Source: Granulicella sibirica (GTDB lineage Bacteria > Acidobacteriota > Terriglobia > Terriglobales > Acidobacteriaceae). From it: a stretch of DNA of 64,000 nt. The DNA is taken from contig NZ_RDSM01000004.1 in assembly GCF_004115155.1 (NCBI RefSeq), positions 62,001 to 126,000 on the forward strand, written 5' to 3'. The notes beneath the pieces were generated by a model. That model saw only the letters and a program-made list of their open reading frames with translations, made no database searches and was not told where the DNA came from. Positions within the stretch are counted from its first letter, which is position 1, and each line of letters opens with the position of its first letter. The translations under genes and the position numbers were made by a program. Shown one piece after another: positions 51,012-59,235 of this stretch.

Positions 51012-51198
51012 CGTCTGGAACGAAGAACCCGGGCGGCCGAGGTCGTGGGTAGGTGGGAGCCAGAGCCGAACAATGCACGGCGTCTGACAGGAGCGTATCG
51101 TCCGCAATTTGGAACATACAGATGAGAGGGACGGGTGGCTTGGGGTCGGAAGCCCAAGCCGCAGCTAAACCGAACAGGCGTAGCATTCCCGCATCGAC

Positions 51199-51348
51199 AT
51201 GAGCCACAAGTTCCGCATCTTGCAGTGCGACCGCGTCGATGGTGGCATTGCCATCACGTTTGGAGACGGCTGCACCTGCCTGTTCACTCCTGATCTGCTC
51301 CGAGCTCACCTCGAGGAAGCTGAGGAGATTACGGAAAAAGTCCCGTAG
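51199..51348 (+). CDS. Possible 49-residue small protein
   Basis: An ATG frame reading 'MSHKFRILQCDRVDGGIAIT', 'FGDGCTCLFTPDLLRAHLEE', 'AEEITEKVP', below usual length limits. The hydrophobic and acidic pattern looks like a real small domain (two strands and a helix), and I recall short acidobacterial proteins with 'F-x-D-G-x-x-x-L-F/Y-x-x-x-L-L'. The ribosome-binding site is weak. The opposite strand is open over the same stretch, but that frame is Arg-rich. Confidence 0.45.
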   Translation: MSHKFRILQCDRVDGGIAITFGDGCTCLFTPDLLRAHLEEAEEITEKVP

Positions 51349-51394
51349 GGCATGCCGCAATCTGACACGGACGCATGGAGGGTGGCATCACCCC

Positions 51395-51413
51395 TTGACA
51401 AGCGCTGTATAAT
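51395..51413 (+). promoter_or_regulatory. Promoter-like TTGACA / TATAAT pair with seven-base spacing
   Basis: Perfect consensus hexamers TTGACA (51395-51400) and TATAAT (51408-51413) are only seven bases apart, not the 16-18 of a sigma-70 promoter. TATAAT may serve as -10 with a different -35, or the whole may be a conserved motif of another kind. Two hairpins follow at once. Confidence 0.35.
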
Positions 51414-51429
51414 AGGGTTAGAGAAAAGC

Positions 51430-51454
51430 AAGGCCCGGCAGCTCGCCGGGCCTT
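51430..51454 (+). terminator. Strong hairpin, terminator-like
   Basis: AAGGCCCGGC (51430-51439) pairs perfectly with GCCGGGCCTT (51445-51454) around a five-base loop, followed by CTTGTTT. It lies only 17 bases after the TATAAT box, so it would end a transcript of about 35-45 bases if that box is used. Confidence 0.65.
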
Positions 51455-51466
51455 CTTGTTTAACCC

Positions 51467-51502
51467 AGGCCTACCGTTGGCAAGTCCGACCGTAGGCCTT
51501 TT
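51467..51502 (+). terminator. Second hairpin followed by a T-run
   Basis: AGGCCTAC (51467-51474) pairs with GTAGGCCT (51492-51499) around a 17-base loop that can pair further; TTTT follows directly. It is tandem to the previous hairpin and 47 bases before the next start codon. Confidence 0.6.
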
Positions 51503-51549
51503 CATTTGAAGACTTTAGGACTTATTACGGGTCAGGGGGACCCGTCGCC

Positions 51550-53583
51550 ATGCAGACAAAAATCAAGCCAGCAAAGCGGTACCACTGCTGCCATATCTTC
51601 ACTGATGGACACCGTTGCGGAAGTCCGGCGCTCAAACACGAAATATTTTGTTACTACCACCACACCACGCGGAAACCCATCTCAAAGGCCGAAGCGCAGC
51701 ACCGCCTCGAACACGGGGATGAGATCCGCGACCGCCACGCCACCTTCGATCTCCCCATTCTTGAGGACCGTAGCGCTATCCAGCATTCCATCGGCGAGGT
51801 TCTCCGCCGCATCGCCAGCCGCGGCATCGACCCGCGCCGCGCCGGCCTTCTCCTCTACGGTCTCCAGATCGCCTCGCTCAATCTCCCGCGCCAGGCTCCC
51901 GTCGAGCCCGAAGATCCCGCCGAGATGGTCGAAGAGATCCTGCACCACCCCACCCTCGGAGACATCGCACCCCAAACGGAAATCGCGGGACACCGCGGGC
52001 CTTTCACTGACTTTCTCGAAGAGATGGACGAGCGCGCAGAAGCGCAGGAGAGGCAGCCGCGCCTTCCATTCCCTGACCTTTCCTACATGCAGGCGGTAGC
52101 CTCAACGTGTCAGGAACTCGACACCGCACGCGAGGCACCCGGAGTCCTCGACCTCCGCGCGGCCGCCTGCGAGCCCTTACTGAACTCTCTTCCGGTCCGG
52201 AATCGCAGCCTCTTCCGCCCAGCGAAGCGACTCTTCATACAGATGCGTCAGCCTGTCTTCACTGATACGCAGCGGCTTGCTCTGCTCGATGCACGCGTTC
52301 CAATCCGCCTCTTCGTAGCTCTCGAGCAGAAGCATCGCAGCCGAAACCCGGTTGACCTTCCCGCCGAGCGCTTCCTTGACCTCAGCGCGAAGTGGAAGTG
52401 TCTTGATGGAGTCCTGCAGCGGCATAGCCAGTACGGTGCTCATCAGGGAAAGAAGCCCGAACAGGTACTGTTCCTGCGCATTCTCACCCGTATACGGGCT
52501 CATCAACTCAAGGAACCTCGCACGATGCAGGACACGGATCAGAAGCTCATCCGGATGCTGCCTGCACGTCTCCACCGCGATCGCATTGAGCACCAGCTTC
52601 CGGAACTGATCTTCCCCAACCAGCATCAACGCACTCTGCACCGACTGCACCGGCTGCGCCAGCCCGAACGCGGCCGAGTTCACAAGCCGCAGCAACTGGT
52701 AGCAGATCGTCACCTCGGACTTCACCAGCGTGGCCAGTTGCAGGAAGTCGACCTCCTTCTGACTCAACGCCGAAAACAGGCGGAAGTAGTTATTTCCAGA
52801 GGCAGGAGCCTTCACCGCCGAGAACACCGTGGGATGGCAGAAGAAGTATCCCTGAAAAAGATCGAAACCCTCGTCGCCGGCCCGCTCGAACTCTTCCTCC
52901 GTCTCTACCTTCTCCGCGATAAGGATTGCATTTGTTCCTCGAACATAGGAAAGAATCTCCTGCCGTTCTTTCTGCCCCGACAGGCGGAAGTCCACCTTCA
53001 CATAATCGGTGAGCTCGACGAGCTTTTCCATGTTGGGTCCGATCGTGAAATCGTCCAGCGCGATCTGGTAACCCATATCCTTGATGTTGCGGCAGGCGTC
53101 GATCACCTCGGAGTCCGGAGCAATCGTCTCCAGAACCTCAAGTACCGTCGTCTTGGGCAGGAGCGTCACCAGCCCTTCGACCAGGGATTCGCGTGTGCAA
53201 TTGATGAACCCGCGCTTCCCCCGCGTCAGCCCCTCAAAACCATAGAGGACGCCTTCAAAGATCATCTTGCGCGTCGCGGCATCGGAGTCGCCCGTGAATC
53301 GGTTCTCCCATCCCGACCGCGCCAGAAGCTCGTATCCGAAGACATTCGTCGTTCGATCGAAGATCGCCTGTCTCGCAACGAAGCGCCAGCCCTCCGCGGC
53401 AGCCGCGCCTTCCTCATACCCGGTGTGGGCCGAGGTCGCCATCTCTTGCATCGGGAGTATCTCGGCCGGGTGCTTATGCTTTCGCCAGATCGAACTGAAC
53501 GTATTCACGTGAGACGCCCTTCTCCCTCTATCGGTACCTTTGGTTCTCGGGGACTCTGCCACTCAATGCCAATATGCCAATAA
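51550..53583 (+). CDS. Zinc-finger-like protein of unknown function; frame reads through the antisense EAL-HDOD gene
   Basis: The first 200 or so codons look real: 'YHCCHIFTDGHRCGSPALKH' and 'FCYYHH' give a C-x(3)-H / C / C-x(3)-H metal-binding pattern, then a helical part ('EVLRRIASRGIDPRRAGLLL'). I recall acidobacterial proteins that begin like this. The frame then has no stop until 53583, so codons from about 210 to 672 are simply the complement of the EAL-HDOD gene, Arg/Leu/His-rich and without recognisable features. I think the true protein ended near 52180 and lost its stop; a TGA sits in another frame at 52181. The start ATG is 47 bases after a T-run hairpin. Confidence applies to the N-terminal part. 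Confidence 0.5.
   Translation: MQTKIKPAKRYHCCHIFTDGHRCGSPALKHEIFCYYHHTTRKPISKAEAQHRLEHGDEIRDRHATFDLPILEDRSAIQHSIGEVLRRIASRGIDPRRAGLLLYGLQIASLNLPRQAPVEPEDPAEMVEEILHHPTLGDIAPQTEIAGHRGPFTDFLEEMDERAEAQERQPRLPFPDLSYMQAVASTCQELDTAREAPGVLDLRAAACEPLLNSLPVRNRSLFRPAKRLFIQMRQPVFTDTQRLALLDARVPIRLFVALEQKHRSRNPVDLPAERFLDLSAKWKCLDGVLQRHSQYGAHQGKKPEQVLFLRILTRIRAHQLKEPRTMQDTDQKLIRMLPARLHRDRIEHQLPELIFPNQHQRTLHRLHRLRQPERGRVHKPQQLVADRHLGLHQRGQLQEVDLLLTQRRKQAEVVISRGRSLHRREHRGMAEEVSLKKIETLVAGPLELFLRLYLLRDKDCICSSNIGKNLLPFFLPRQAEVHLHIIGELDELFHVGSDREIVQRDLVTHILDVAAGVDHLGVRSNRLQNLKYRRLGQERHQPFDQGFACAIDEPALPPRQPLKTIEDAFKDHLARRGIGVARESVLPSRPRQKLVSEDIRRSIEDRLSRNEAPALRGSRAFLIPGVGRGRHLLHREYLGRVLMLSPDRTERIHVRRPSPSIGTFGSRGLCHSMPICQ
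52177..53508 (-). CDS. EAL-HDOD (YuxH-type) signalling protein
   Basis: A cytosolic protein of about 443 residues. The N-terminal half is an EAL fold with a degenerate signature: 'VFGYELLARSG' in place of E-x-L-x-R, 'NCTRESLVEG', 'LALDDF'-like 'IALDDFTIG', 'YVKVDFRLSG' and 'LIAEKVETEEEF'. The C-terminal half is an HDOD domain: 'LVKSEVTICYQLLRLVNSAA' and 'PYTGENAQEQYLFGLLSLMS'. YuxH-like proteins usually bind or sense rather than hydrolyse cyclic di-GMP. I use GTG 53508, which has AGGGAGAAGG upstream; GTG 53562 and ATG 53451 are alternatives. The complementary strand carries an uninterrupted frame. Confidence 0.88.
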   Translation of the reverse strand: MNTFSSIWRKHKHPAEILPMQEMATSAHTGYEEGAAAAEGWRFVARQAIFDRTTNVFGYELLARSGWENRFTGDSDAATRKMIFEGVLYGFEGLTRGKRGFINCTRESLVEGLVTLLPKTTVLEVLETIAPDSEVIDACRNIKDMGYQIALDDFTIGPNMEKLVELTDYVKVDFRLSGQKERQEILSYVRGTNAILIAEKVETEEEFERAGDEGFDLFQGYFFCHPTVFSAVKAPASGNNYFRLFSALSQKEVDFLQLATLVKSEVTICYQLLRLVNSAAFGLAQPVQSVQSALMLVGEDQFRKLVLNAIAVETCRQHPDELLIRVLHRARFLELMSPYTGENAQEQYLFGLLSLMSTVLAMPLQDSIKTLPLRAEVKEALGGKVNRVSAAMLLLESYEEADWNACIEQSKPLRISEDRLTHLYEESLRWAEEAAIPDRKRVQ

Positions 53584-53839
53584 GTCAATATAGGTGGGTT
53601 GCGGCCTCTCAACCCCTGAGAAACCAGCCCACGAACAATCCTTGCCTACATCGGCCCAAAACGGCTCAGTTGACAGGGCAGGTTCACCTGCGAAAGTTGT
53701 AGCGCCCTCCCACAAAAGGGACGGGGCGTCTGCGCCTTCCGACACGAACCTGTTCCGTTCATCGACGGCCAAAAAGTTCAACGGCAGCTTCCTGCTTTCA
53801 GCGCTGCGCGGAAGTGCGAGTCCATTCCCGGTTTGGGAA

Positions 53840-55252
53840 TCAGATATGCTGCTTCGTCCACCGCCCCTGGGCGAACAGAACCAGGCTGATGAGAACGATG
53901 ACGGATTGCGAGACGACCACGGAAACAAACACTCCATTCACCTTCAACGAACTATGCATCGCCAGGAACCACGCAAGCGGAATCTCAACGATCCAGAAAC
54001 CAAACAGGTTGACGAGCGTCGGTGTGAGCGTATCTCCGGCCCCGTTGAAGGCCTGCAGCAGCACCATGCCATACGCATACGCCATATTGCCGCAACTGAA
54101 GATTCTGAGACAGCTCACCGCAACAGGCACCACCGCGGCATCGTGAGTGAAGAGTCCGATGATCCAGGGAGCGAACGCGATAAAGACAAGGCCAACCGAA
54201 CCAAGGAAAGCCACGTTCCACAACCCAGTCCGCCAAACCGCACTCTTAGCCCGCTCCGGATGCCCCGCCCCAAGATTCTGCCCAACAAGCGTCGCTGCCG
54301 CATTACTGAGACCCCACGCGGGAAGGATCGCGAAAATAACAATGCGAATCCCGATCGTGTATCCCGCGATCGCTGAAGGCCCGAACAAACCAATGATGCG
54401 CACAAGACCCAGCCAACTCGCCTGGCTGATCAGGAACTGCAGCACCGCCGCCAACGAAAGCCGGAAGAGCTGCCAGATCACTTGCACCTGTACCCGCATG
54501 TGCCGCGCCAAAATGCGAAGCCGTTCGGTCCCATTCGCAAGCCGGTAGAACTGGTAGAGCACCGCGATACCCCGGCCGGAGAAGGTAGCCAGCGCCGCCC
54601 CCGTGACCCCAAGCTTCGGAAACGGCCCCAACCCAAAGATGAGGCAAGGATCGAGAATCAAATTGAGGATGTTCGAAACCCAGAGCAGACGCATCGCGAT
54701 CGCAGCGTCCCCCGCCCCGCGAAAGATCGCATTATTGAGGAAGAGCATCAGGACGACCCCCGATCCTCCCAATGCAATCCGCATATAGCTCGTGCCCACA
54801 GCCACGATCTCGGGAGACGCACTCATGAACCCAAGCAGGCGAGGCGCGAGGAAGAGGAACGGAAGCCCCAGAACAACCGACGCAATCAGGCCGAGGATGA
54901 TCGCCTGGACTGCCGAGACAGCCGCCCCGTCCTGATCCTTCTCCCCAATCCGCCGCGCGACCATCGCGGTCGTCGACATACCCAACCCCATGCCCACCGC
55001 AAACACAACCGTGAGCACCGACTCCGTCAACCCCACCGTAGCGATGGCATTAGGCCCCAGCCGGCTCACCCAGAAAACGTCGACCACCGCGAACAGCGAC
55101 TCGAGCACCATCTCGAGAACCATGGGGATTGCGAGCAGCAGGATGGATCGGTTGAGACTACCGGTCGTATAGTCCTGGTGGCTCCCCCGCAAGGCCTCAA
55201 AAATCGACTGCAGAAGCGTTGGCTTAGCCGCTTGCTCTTTGTGCATTCCCAT
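53840..55252 (-). CDS. MATE-family multidrug/toxin exporter
   Basis: A 470-residue membrane protein with twelve predicted helices. The MATE start is clear: 'SILLLAIPMVLEMVLESLFA' and 'VVDVFWVSRLGPNAIATVGL', with the repeat beginning 'LFRLSLAAVLQFLISQASWL' at about residue 250. It exports cationic or lipophilic compounds, or lipid-linked intermediates, using Na+ or H+. The substrate is unknown. Start ATG 55252; ATG 55246 is also possible. It is divergent from the glycosyltransferase-like gene, 78 bases apart. Confidence 0.92.
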   Translation of the reverse strand: MGMHKEQAAKPTLLQSIFEALRGSHQDYTTGSLNRSILLLAIPMVLEMVLESLFAVVDVFWVSRLGPNAIATVGLTESVLTVVFAVGMGLGMSTTAMVARRIGEKDQDGAAVSAVQAIILGLIASVVLGLPFLFLAPRLLGFMSASPEIVAVGTSYMRIALGGSGVVLMLFLNNAIFRGAGDAAIAMRLLWVSNILNLILDPCLIFGLGPFPKLGVTGAALATFSGRGIAVLYQFYRLANGTERLRILARHMRVQVQVIWQLFRLSLAAVLQFLISQASWLGLVRIIGLFGPSAIAGYTIGIRIVIFAILPAWGLSNAAATLVGQNLGAGHPERAKSAVWRTGLWNVAFLGSVGLVFIAFAPWIIGLFTHDAAVVPVAVSCLRIFSCGNMAYAYGMVLLQAFNGAGDTLTPTLVNLFGFWIVEIPLAWFLAMHSSLKVNGVFVSVVVSQSVIVLISLVLFAQGRWTKQHI

Positions 55253-55330
55253 TCTGGCTCATGATACTGACGAATACCGAGACGTGACACGAAGAGGCGG
55301 TAATAATGAACCATCGGCGGGAGCTCCTCC

Positions 55331-56545
55331 ATGAACACCTCACTTCCGTGGGTACTCCGAAGGTTCTGGATACGTTCCGTGGCAGCCTTCCTGATGATGC
55401 TCTTGCTGACGTACCTCGAGGCACGCGCAGGAAACCCCGGCGAGCGCTTCGGCCCTCTCGTGGACCCTCTCTTCGGGGATCTGCTCGAGTACCTTCCCAC
55501 CTTTCGGCTCCTACACTCAGCCGCCTTCTTTACCGACCCTACCGTCCCGCACGTCGCCTACCCACCAGCCGGCGCCGCGCTCCTTGCCCTCCTCTATACG
55601 GGAGGGCACCCAGTCCTGGTCTATCTGACAGTCGCAGCCTTGTGGTTAGGAATAGTGATTGTCCTCGTGTCACGACAGCTCGCAGCAAGCGGAATCTCAG
55701 AGCACATATCGTTCTTGTTTCCGCTGACGCTCCTGGCCGTCACTTTCCCAGTCGCCGGACTTCTCCAGCGTGGCAACATAGAGTTGTTCGTTTGGATCCT
55801 GTGTGCCTCGGGCTGCTGGGCCTATCGACACTGCCGGAACAGCAGTGCAGCATTCCTGTGGGGACTCGCGGCCGCCATCAAGTTGTACCCCATCCTCTTC
55901 CTCGTACTCCTGCTTTCGCGGCGGAAGTACCGGGCACTGTTTTTCGGACTTGGATCGTGTGCCCTGACCTCTACCCTCGCCATTCTGTATCTGGGGCCTA
56001 TCTTTTCGATGGCCTGGGCAGGCTCCCTGCACAACGTACTTAATTACCAGGGCATTCGGATCTCGGACTGGACAACGCATGACCTGAGTGCGAATCATTC
56101 CGTCTTCACTCTCTTGGAAGCAGCGGCCAAAGCCGCGAACCATTCACCCGCCAGCCTTGCGAAGTCGTATATCGTATGGGGATTGCTGTTCTTTGCGGGC
56201 CTCTACGTCACCCGTTTGCGAAGGATGCCAGAGCCCAACCAGTTGCTGGCCGTAAGTGTATTCATCGTCGCTTTCCCGCCAACATCTTACTTCTATACCC
56301 TCGTCGAACTTTACCCGGCCTTCCTTGTTTTAGCGTTCCTGGCTTTGAGCGTCGATCAGAACGGCACGCAGGTTAACGGACTTTCCATGACCATTCAATT
56401 CTTTGTTCCATTGTTCGCCTCCTTTACCTTGTTTACCTTCCGTCAAGTGGGTATGTTCGGAGGCCCCATTCAGGCGTTCTTTCTTCTCGTCCTCTTAGTT
56501 TGCGGTGCGGTGTTTCCCTTCGTTGAGTCTTCTGCAGCGGTCTGA
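55331..56545 (+). CDS. Membrane glycosyltransferase, GT87/DUF2029-like
   Basis: A 404-residue protein with about ten membrane helices. 'FRLLHSAAFFTDPTVPHVAY' and 'YPPAGAALLALL' match the DUF2029/GT87 start (F-x-D-P-x-x-x-x-Y-P-P), and 'RGNIELFVWIL' and 'WGLAAAIKLYPILFLVLLL' with the K-x-Y/x-P-x-x motif are typical. GT87 enzymes use polyprenyl-phosphate mannose in the outer leaflet. The acceptor is unknown. It is convergent with the next membrane-protein gene, 17 bases apart. Confidence 0.85.
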   Translation: MNTSLPWVLRRFWIRSVAAFLMMLLLTYLEARAGNPGERFGPLVDPLFGDLLEYLPTFRLLHSAAFFTDPTVPHVAYPPAGAALLALLYTGGHPVLVYLTVAALWLGIVIVLVSRQLAASGISEHISFLFPLTLLAVTFPVAGLLQRGNIELFVWILCASGCWAYRHCRNSSAAFLWGLAAAIKLYPILFLVLLLSRRKYRALFFGLGSCALTSTLAILYLGPIFSMAWAGSLHNVLNYQGIRISDWTTHDLSANHSVFTLLEAAAKAANHSPASLAKSYIVWGLLFFAGLYVTRLRRMPEPNQLLAVSVFIVAFPPTSYFYTLVELYPAFLVLAFLALSVDQNGTQVNGLSMTIQFFVPLFASFTLFTFRQVGMFGGPIQAFFLLVLLVCGAVFPFVESSAAV

Positions 56546-56562
56546 GGGCAGAGGTCTGCTAT

Positions 56563-58062
56563 TCAGAGATCACCCTCCTCATGCGCTATCCGCTCCAGCA
56601 GGACGACGTTCCCGTCGTCAAAATCGGCTTTCCACCTGCCAGTATGTTCAAGAAGATAGACGAGCGGAGTATCTTTCTCGAAGAAGACGTACTCGATGTT
56701 GTATTTGTTCAGAAGAGAGACGGTGTTCTTTATCCGAATGATGTCGAGGTAGTCCTTAAACGTTCCGTTGTACTCGAAGATGTCAACCCTCGAGTCGATG
56801 AAGACGGGAATACTCCTCGCGTTCCAGATGATGTAGCCACCCCAGAGATATTCGTTCAAGATTCGTCCATGTATCTGCTGCCCGTGCAGAAACGCGAGAC
56901 TGCTCGACGGATATGCTGCCTCCCCTTTAGAGCCGAGTTCGGGCGGATCTTTCAGACGGCCCACAACGAGGCAACAAAGAAGGAATAGCAGCGCCGCTCC
57001 TGTCAAAGAAGAGGGTGTTTTCACTGGTGAATCGTCACCTCGTGACAGCGAGATGCTTCTGGCAAAGAGAGGAATTACGAGGATGGAGAATAGAACAAGG
57101 AACCTTGAGTGCGTCAGCGCGGCATAGGTCCCGATCAGAAGATAAACAACTTCATGTGGTCGCCAGGTGCGAGGACGATAGAGTTGTGAGAGAGCGAGGA
57201 GTGCAAGACAGAGAAGTAGTGTTCCTCCGCGCAGAGAGAGTAGATCGAGACTCCTCCACTCCTCGACATTCGCAATATTGAGCTTCTGACGCACGGCAAG
57301 GTTGATTGGGTAAGCGACCAGTCGCCAGCCATACGGATTGACAAACAATGCCGCAAAGCTAAGTGCGAAGGAGCATAGTAGTTGCCTAAGCCAACCTTTG
57401 GCTAAGCCGTTGGAGTGTAGGTGCCCTCCGCTAATTCTAGGACTCTCCGCCATCACGTATAGGGCGAACAGCACCATCCCGATCATCCACGTCCCATGCG
57501 TATTCACCCACACGAGGAAAAGCGTGGGGAACATCCATAGGAGGAATGGCCAATCTCTGGAGAAGTCGAGGAGAAGCAGTTCGACGACTAGCAATATCCA
57601 TCCGAAGAGCACCGTACGCGGTCCGAAGCTGACCGTGGATAGAGCGGCGGCGATCAACGCGCCAAGCAGCGAAGATTTCAGATTTCTCGATCTACGATAA
57701 GCGAGCAGGAAAATCCCCATTATCAGAAGTTCGACGGCCAGGACCGTTATGAGATACAGTCCGTGCTCTCGACCGTGGAGCCACCCAAAATAGAACGGGA
57801 GTTCCCCAAGCCACTCATGATTGATCCATGGCGCACCAAAGGCGGTATAGGAATAGAGATCGGTGCCGATGAACCTGTGGGTAGAAGAAAGTATCTGGGC
57901 GTTTCGGAGATGCCACCAGATGTCAGGATCAGCGATCGATCTTGGAACGAAGAAGAAAACGACTGCCATGAGTGTCGAGGAAAGCAGCACGGTGGGACAG
58001 ACGATGGGCGAACTGATCCCTGCATCGCTTGAGAACATCGCTTGCGCCTTCGTCGAACCCAT
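56563..58062 (-). CDS. Polytopic membrane protein with DPDIWWHLRN motif
   Basis: A 499-residue membrane protein with about ten helices and a soluble C-terminal tail (about 390-499). Helix 1 ends with 'SIADPDIWWHLRNAQILSST' and continues 'FIGTDLYSYTAFGAPWINHE', a conserved start in acidobacterial membrane proteins that resemble GT39/GT83-like enzymes (an acidic pair in the first periplasmic loop). The tail has 'VFIDSRVDIFEYNGTFKDYL'. It is probably a lipid-linked sugar transferase or related, but this is not certain. GC is lower than its neighbours. It starts 64 bases from the divergent Tad locus. Confidence 0.75.
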   Translation of the reverse strand: MGSTKAQAMFSSDAGISSPIVCPTVLLSSTLMAVVFFFVPRSIADPDIWWHLRNAQILSSTHRFIGTDLYSYTAFGAPWINHEWLGELPFYFGWLHGREHGLYLITVLAVELLIMGIFLLAYRRSRNLKSSLLGALIAAALSTVSFGPRTVLFGWILLVVELLLLDFSRDWPFLLWMFPTLFLVWVNTHGTWMIGMVLFALYVMAESPRISGGHLHSNGLAKGWLRQLLCSFALSFAALFVNPYGWRLVAYPINLAVRQKLNIANVEEWRSLDLLSLRGGTLLLCLALLALSQLYRPRTWRPHEVVYLLIGTYAALTHSRFLVLFSILVIPLFARSISLSRGDDSPVKTPSSLTGAALLFLLCCLVVGRLKDPPELGSKGEAAYPSSSLAFLHGQQIHGRILNEYLWGGYIIWNARSIPVFIDSRVDIFEYNGTFKDYLDIIRIKNTVSLLNKYNIEYVFFEKDTPLVYLLEHTGRWKADFDDGNVVLLERIAHEEGDL

Positions 58063-58126
58063 GAGTTCCAGTATCGAGCGAATGCGGTTCTCGGATGATC
58101 ATCAAACAGGATCCACGATCTTGAAG

Positions 58127-58726
58127 ATGCCTAGGCATTCCCATTCCGGGCATCGGCGAGGACATATACCCGGGAAGGCCATAAAAGCTTCGTGCAGTCC
58201 GGGAGGGATAACACATGGGACCTCAGGTCAGAGCCTCATCGAAATTGCCCTGATGATGCCACTGCTCATCCTTCTCATTGGTTATGCGATCGACTTCGGT
58301 TACTTCTTCATTGTCGCTGCAAACATTACGTCTGCGGCGCGGAATGCGGCCCAGTTTTCGATCCAGGGATTCGCCACTCCGGGGCAAAGCGCGTTGGCGA
58401 TTGCAGGGCCCCTGACCACGACCACCTCGGTGGCCGCGACCGCATTAGGCGATATAGCCGCGCTTCTCAATTCGTCTACCTTGACGGCGGTTCAAGTATG
58501 CACGAAGTCCTTAGGCACGACGGGCAATCTTGCGAACTGCGCGAATTATGGTGCTACTGCCTCGTCTTACACCCCAGCTGCCGATCCGGAAGCGCCTTAC
58601 TTTGTGCTGCAACGAGTAGATGTGACATACACCGTGCAACCCCCGATCCCTATGAGCTTCTTCAAGTTCCCACTGCTTCCGCAAATGCAATTTCACCGTC
58701 AGGTCTCGATGCGGGCACTCGACTAG
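58127..58726 (+). CDS. tadE: TadE-like pseudopilin (Tad/Flp pilus locus, first gene)
   Basis: A protein of about 199 residues. After a basic N-terminus comes 'GQSLIEIALMMPLLILLIGY', the TadE class signal (G then an E at +5 in a hydrophobic helix), and 'NITSAARNAAQFSIQGFATP', the usual A-A-R-x-A-A. Prepilin peptidase may process it after Gly. It is a minor pilin needed for Tad pilus assembly. The start is uncertain (58127, 58082 or 58061), since no strong ribosome-binding site is seen. The stop overlaps the next gene's GTG by one base. Confidence 0.82.
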   Translation: MPRHSHSGHRRGHIPGKAIKASCSPGGITHGTSGQSLIEIALMMPLLILLIGYAIDFGYFFIVAANITSAARNAAQFSIQGFATPGQSALAIAGPLTTTTSVAATALGDIAALLNSSTLTAVQVCTKSLGTTGNLANCANYGATASSYTPAADPEAPYFVLQRVDVTYTVQPPIPMSFFKFPLLPQMQFHRQVSMRALD

Positions 58727-59235
58727 TGGAACGCGATGCGCATCGAATCAGAAGGTTGCATCGCCTACTGCATCGTCTCGCAGAGACATTGCCGATTACA
58801 TCATTCGGCTGCGAGGAGGACGGAGCGGCCGCGCTCGAGACGGCCATCGGTTTCATGCTCATCTTCACCTGCATTCTGGGCATCATCGAGTGCTGCATGA
58901 TGGTCTACACCTATAGCGTCTACGCTGATGCGGCACGTCATGGTATGCGTTATGCCACCCTACACGGGTTCGATAGCGCAACGTGTAGTGGACCCACGGC
59001 CGGCTGTGGCGATCCTACCGCCTCGAACGTGATCAGTGACGTTACGACCTACGCCGCCCGCTATGCTGCTCCAGCCTCTTCGATCACCGTCGCGGTCCTG
59101 TATCCCGATATTGGAGGTTGCATCGCTCAGTCCAGGGTTCTGGTGACAGTCTCCTACGTCTACCAGCCTCTCTTTCGTTTTCCTGGAACGGCGACGAGTT
59201 TTCAAATCAGCTCGCAAGGGAGGATTCTATATTGA
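58726..59235 (+). CDS. TadE/TadF-like pseudopilin (second Tad gene)
   Basis: A protein of about 169 residues, with 'EEDGAAALETAIGFMLIFTC', a TadE/F signal with Glu in the helix start, then 'DAARHGMRYATLHG'. The mature part has two or more cysteine pairs ('TCSGPTAGCG'). Its GTG start overlaps the TAG of the first TadE gene by one base (TAGTG), so the two should be co-translated. The frame is also open upstream but there it overlaps the first TadE gene. It should form a pseudopilin pair with that gene's product. Confidence 0.8.
   Translation: MERDAHRIRRLHRLLHRLAETLPITSFGCEEDGAAALETAIGFMLIFTCILGIIECCMMVYTYSVYADAARHGMRYATLHGFDSATCSGPTAGCGDPTASNVISDVTTYAARYAAPASSITVAVLYPDIGGCIAQSRVLVTVSYVYQPLFRFPGTATSFQISSQGRILY

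Noticed and set aside
50848..51360. 170-codon minus-strand frame
   Set aside because: Antisense to the lipoprotein gene at one end, Arg-rich in the second half; the plus-strand 49-residue frame looks more protein-like.
58192..58725. Upstream extension of the second TadE-like frame
   Set aside because: Overlaps the first TadE-like gene in another frame, with no TadE features; the GTG at 58726 gives the correct domain start.
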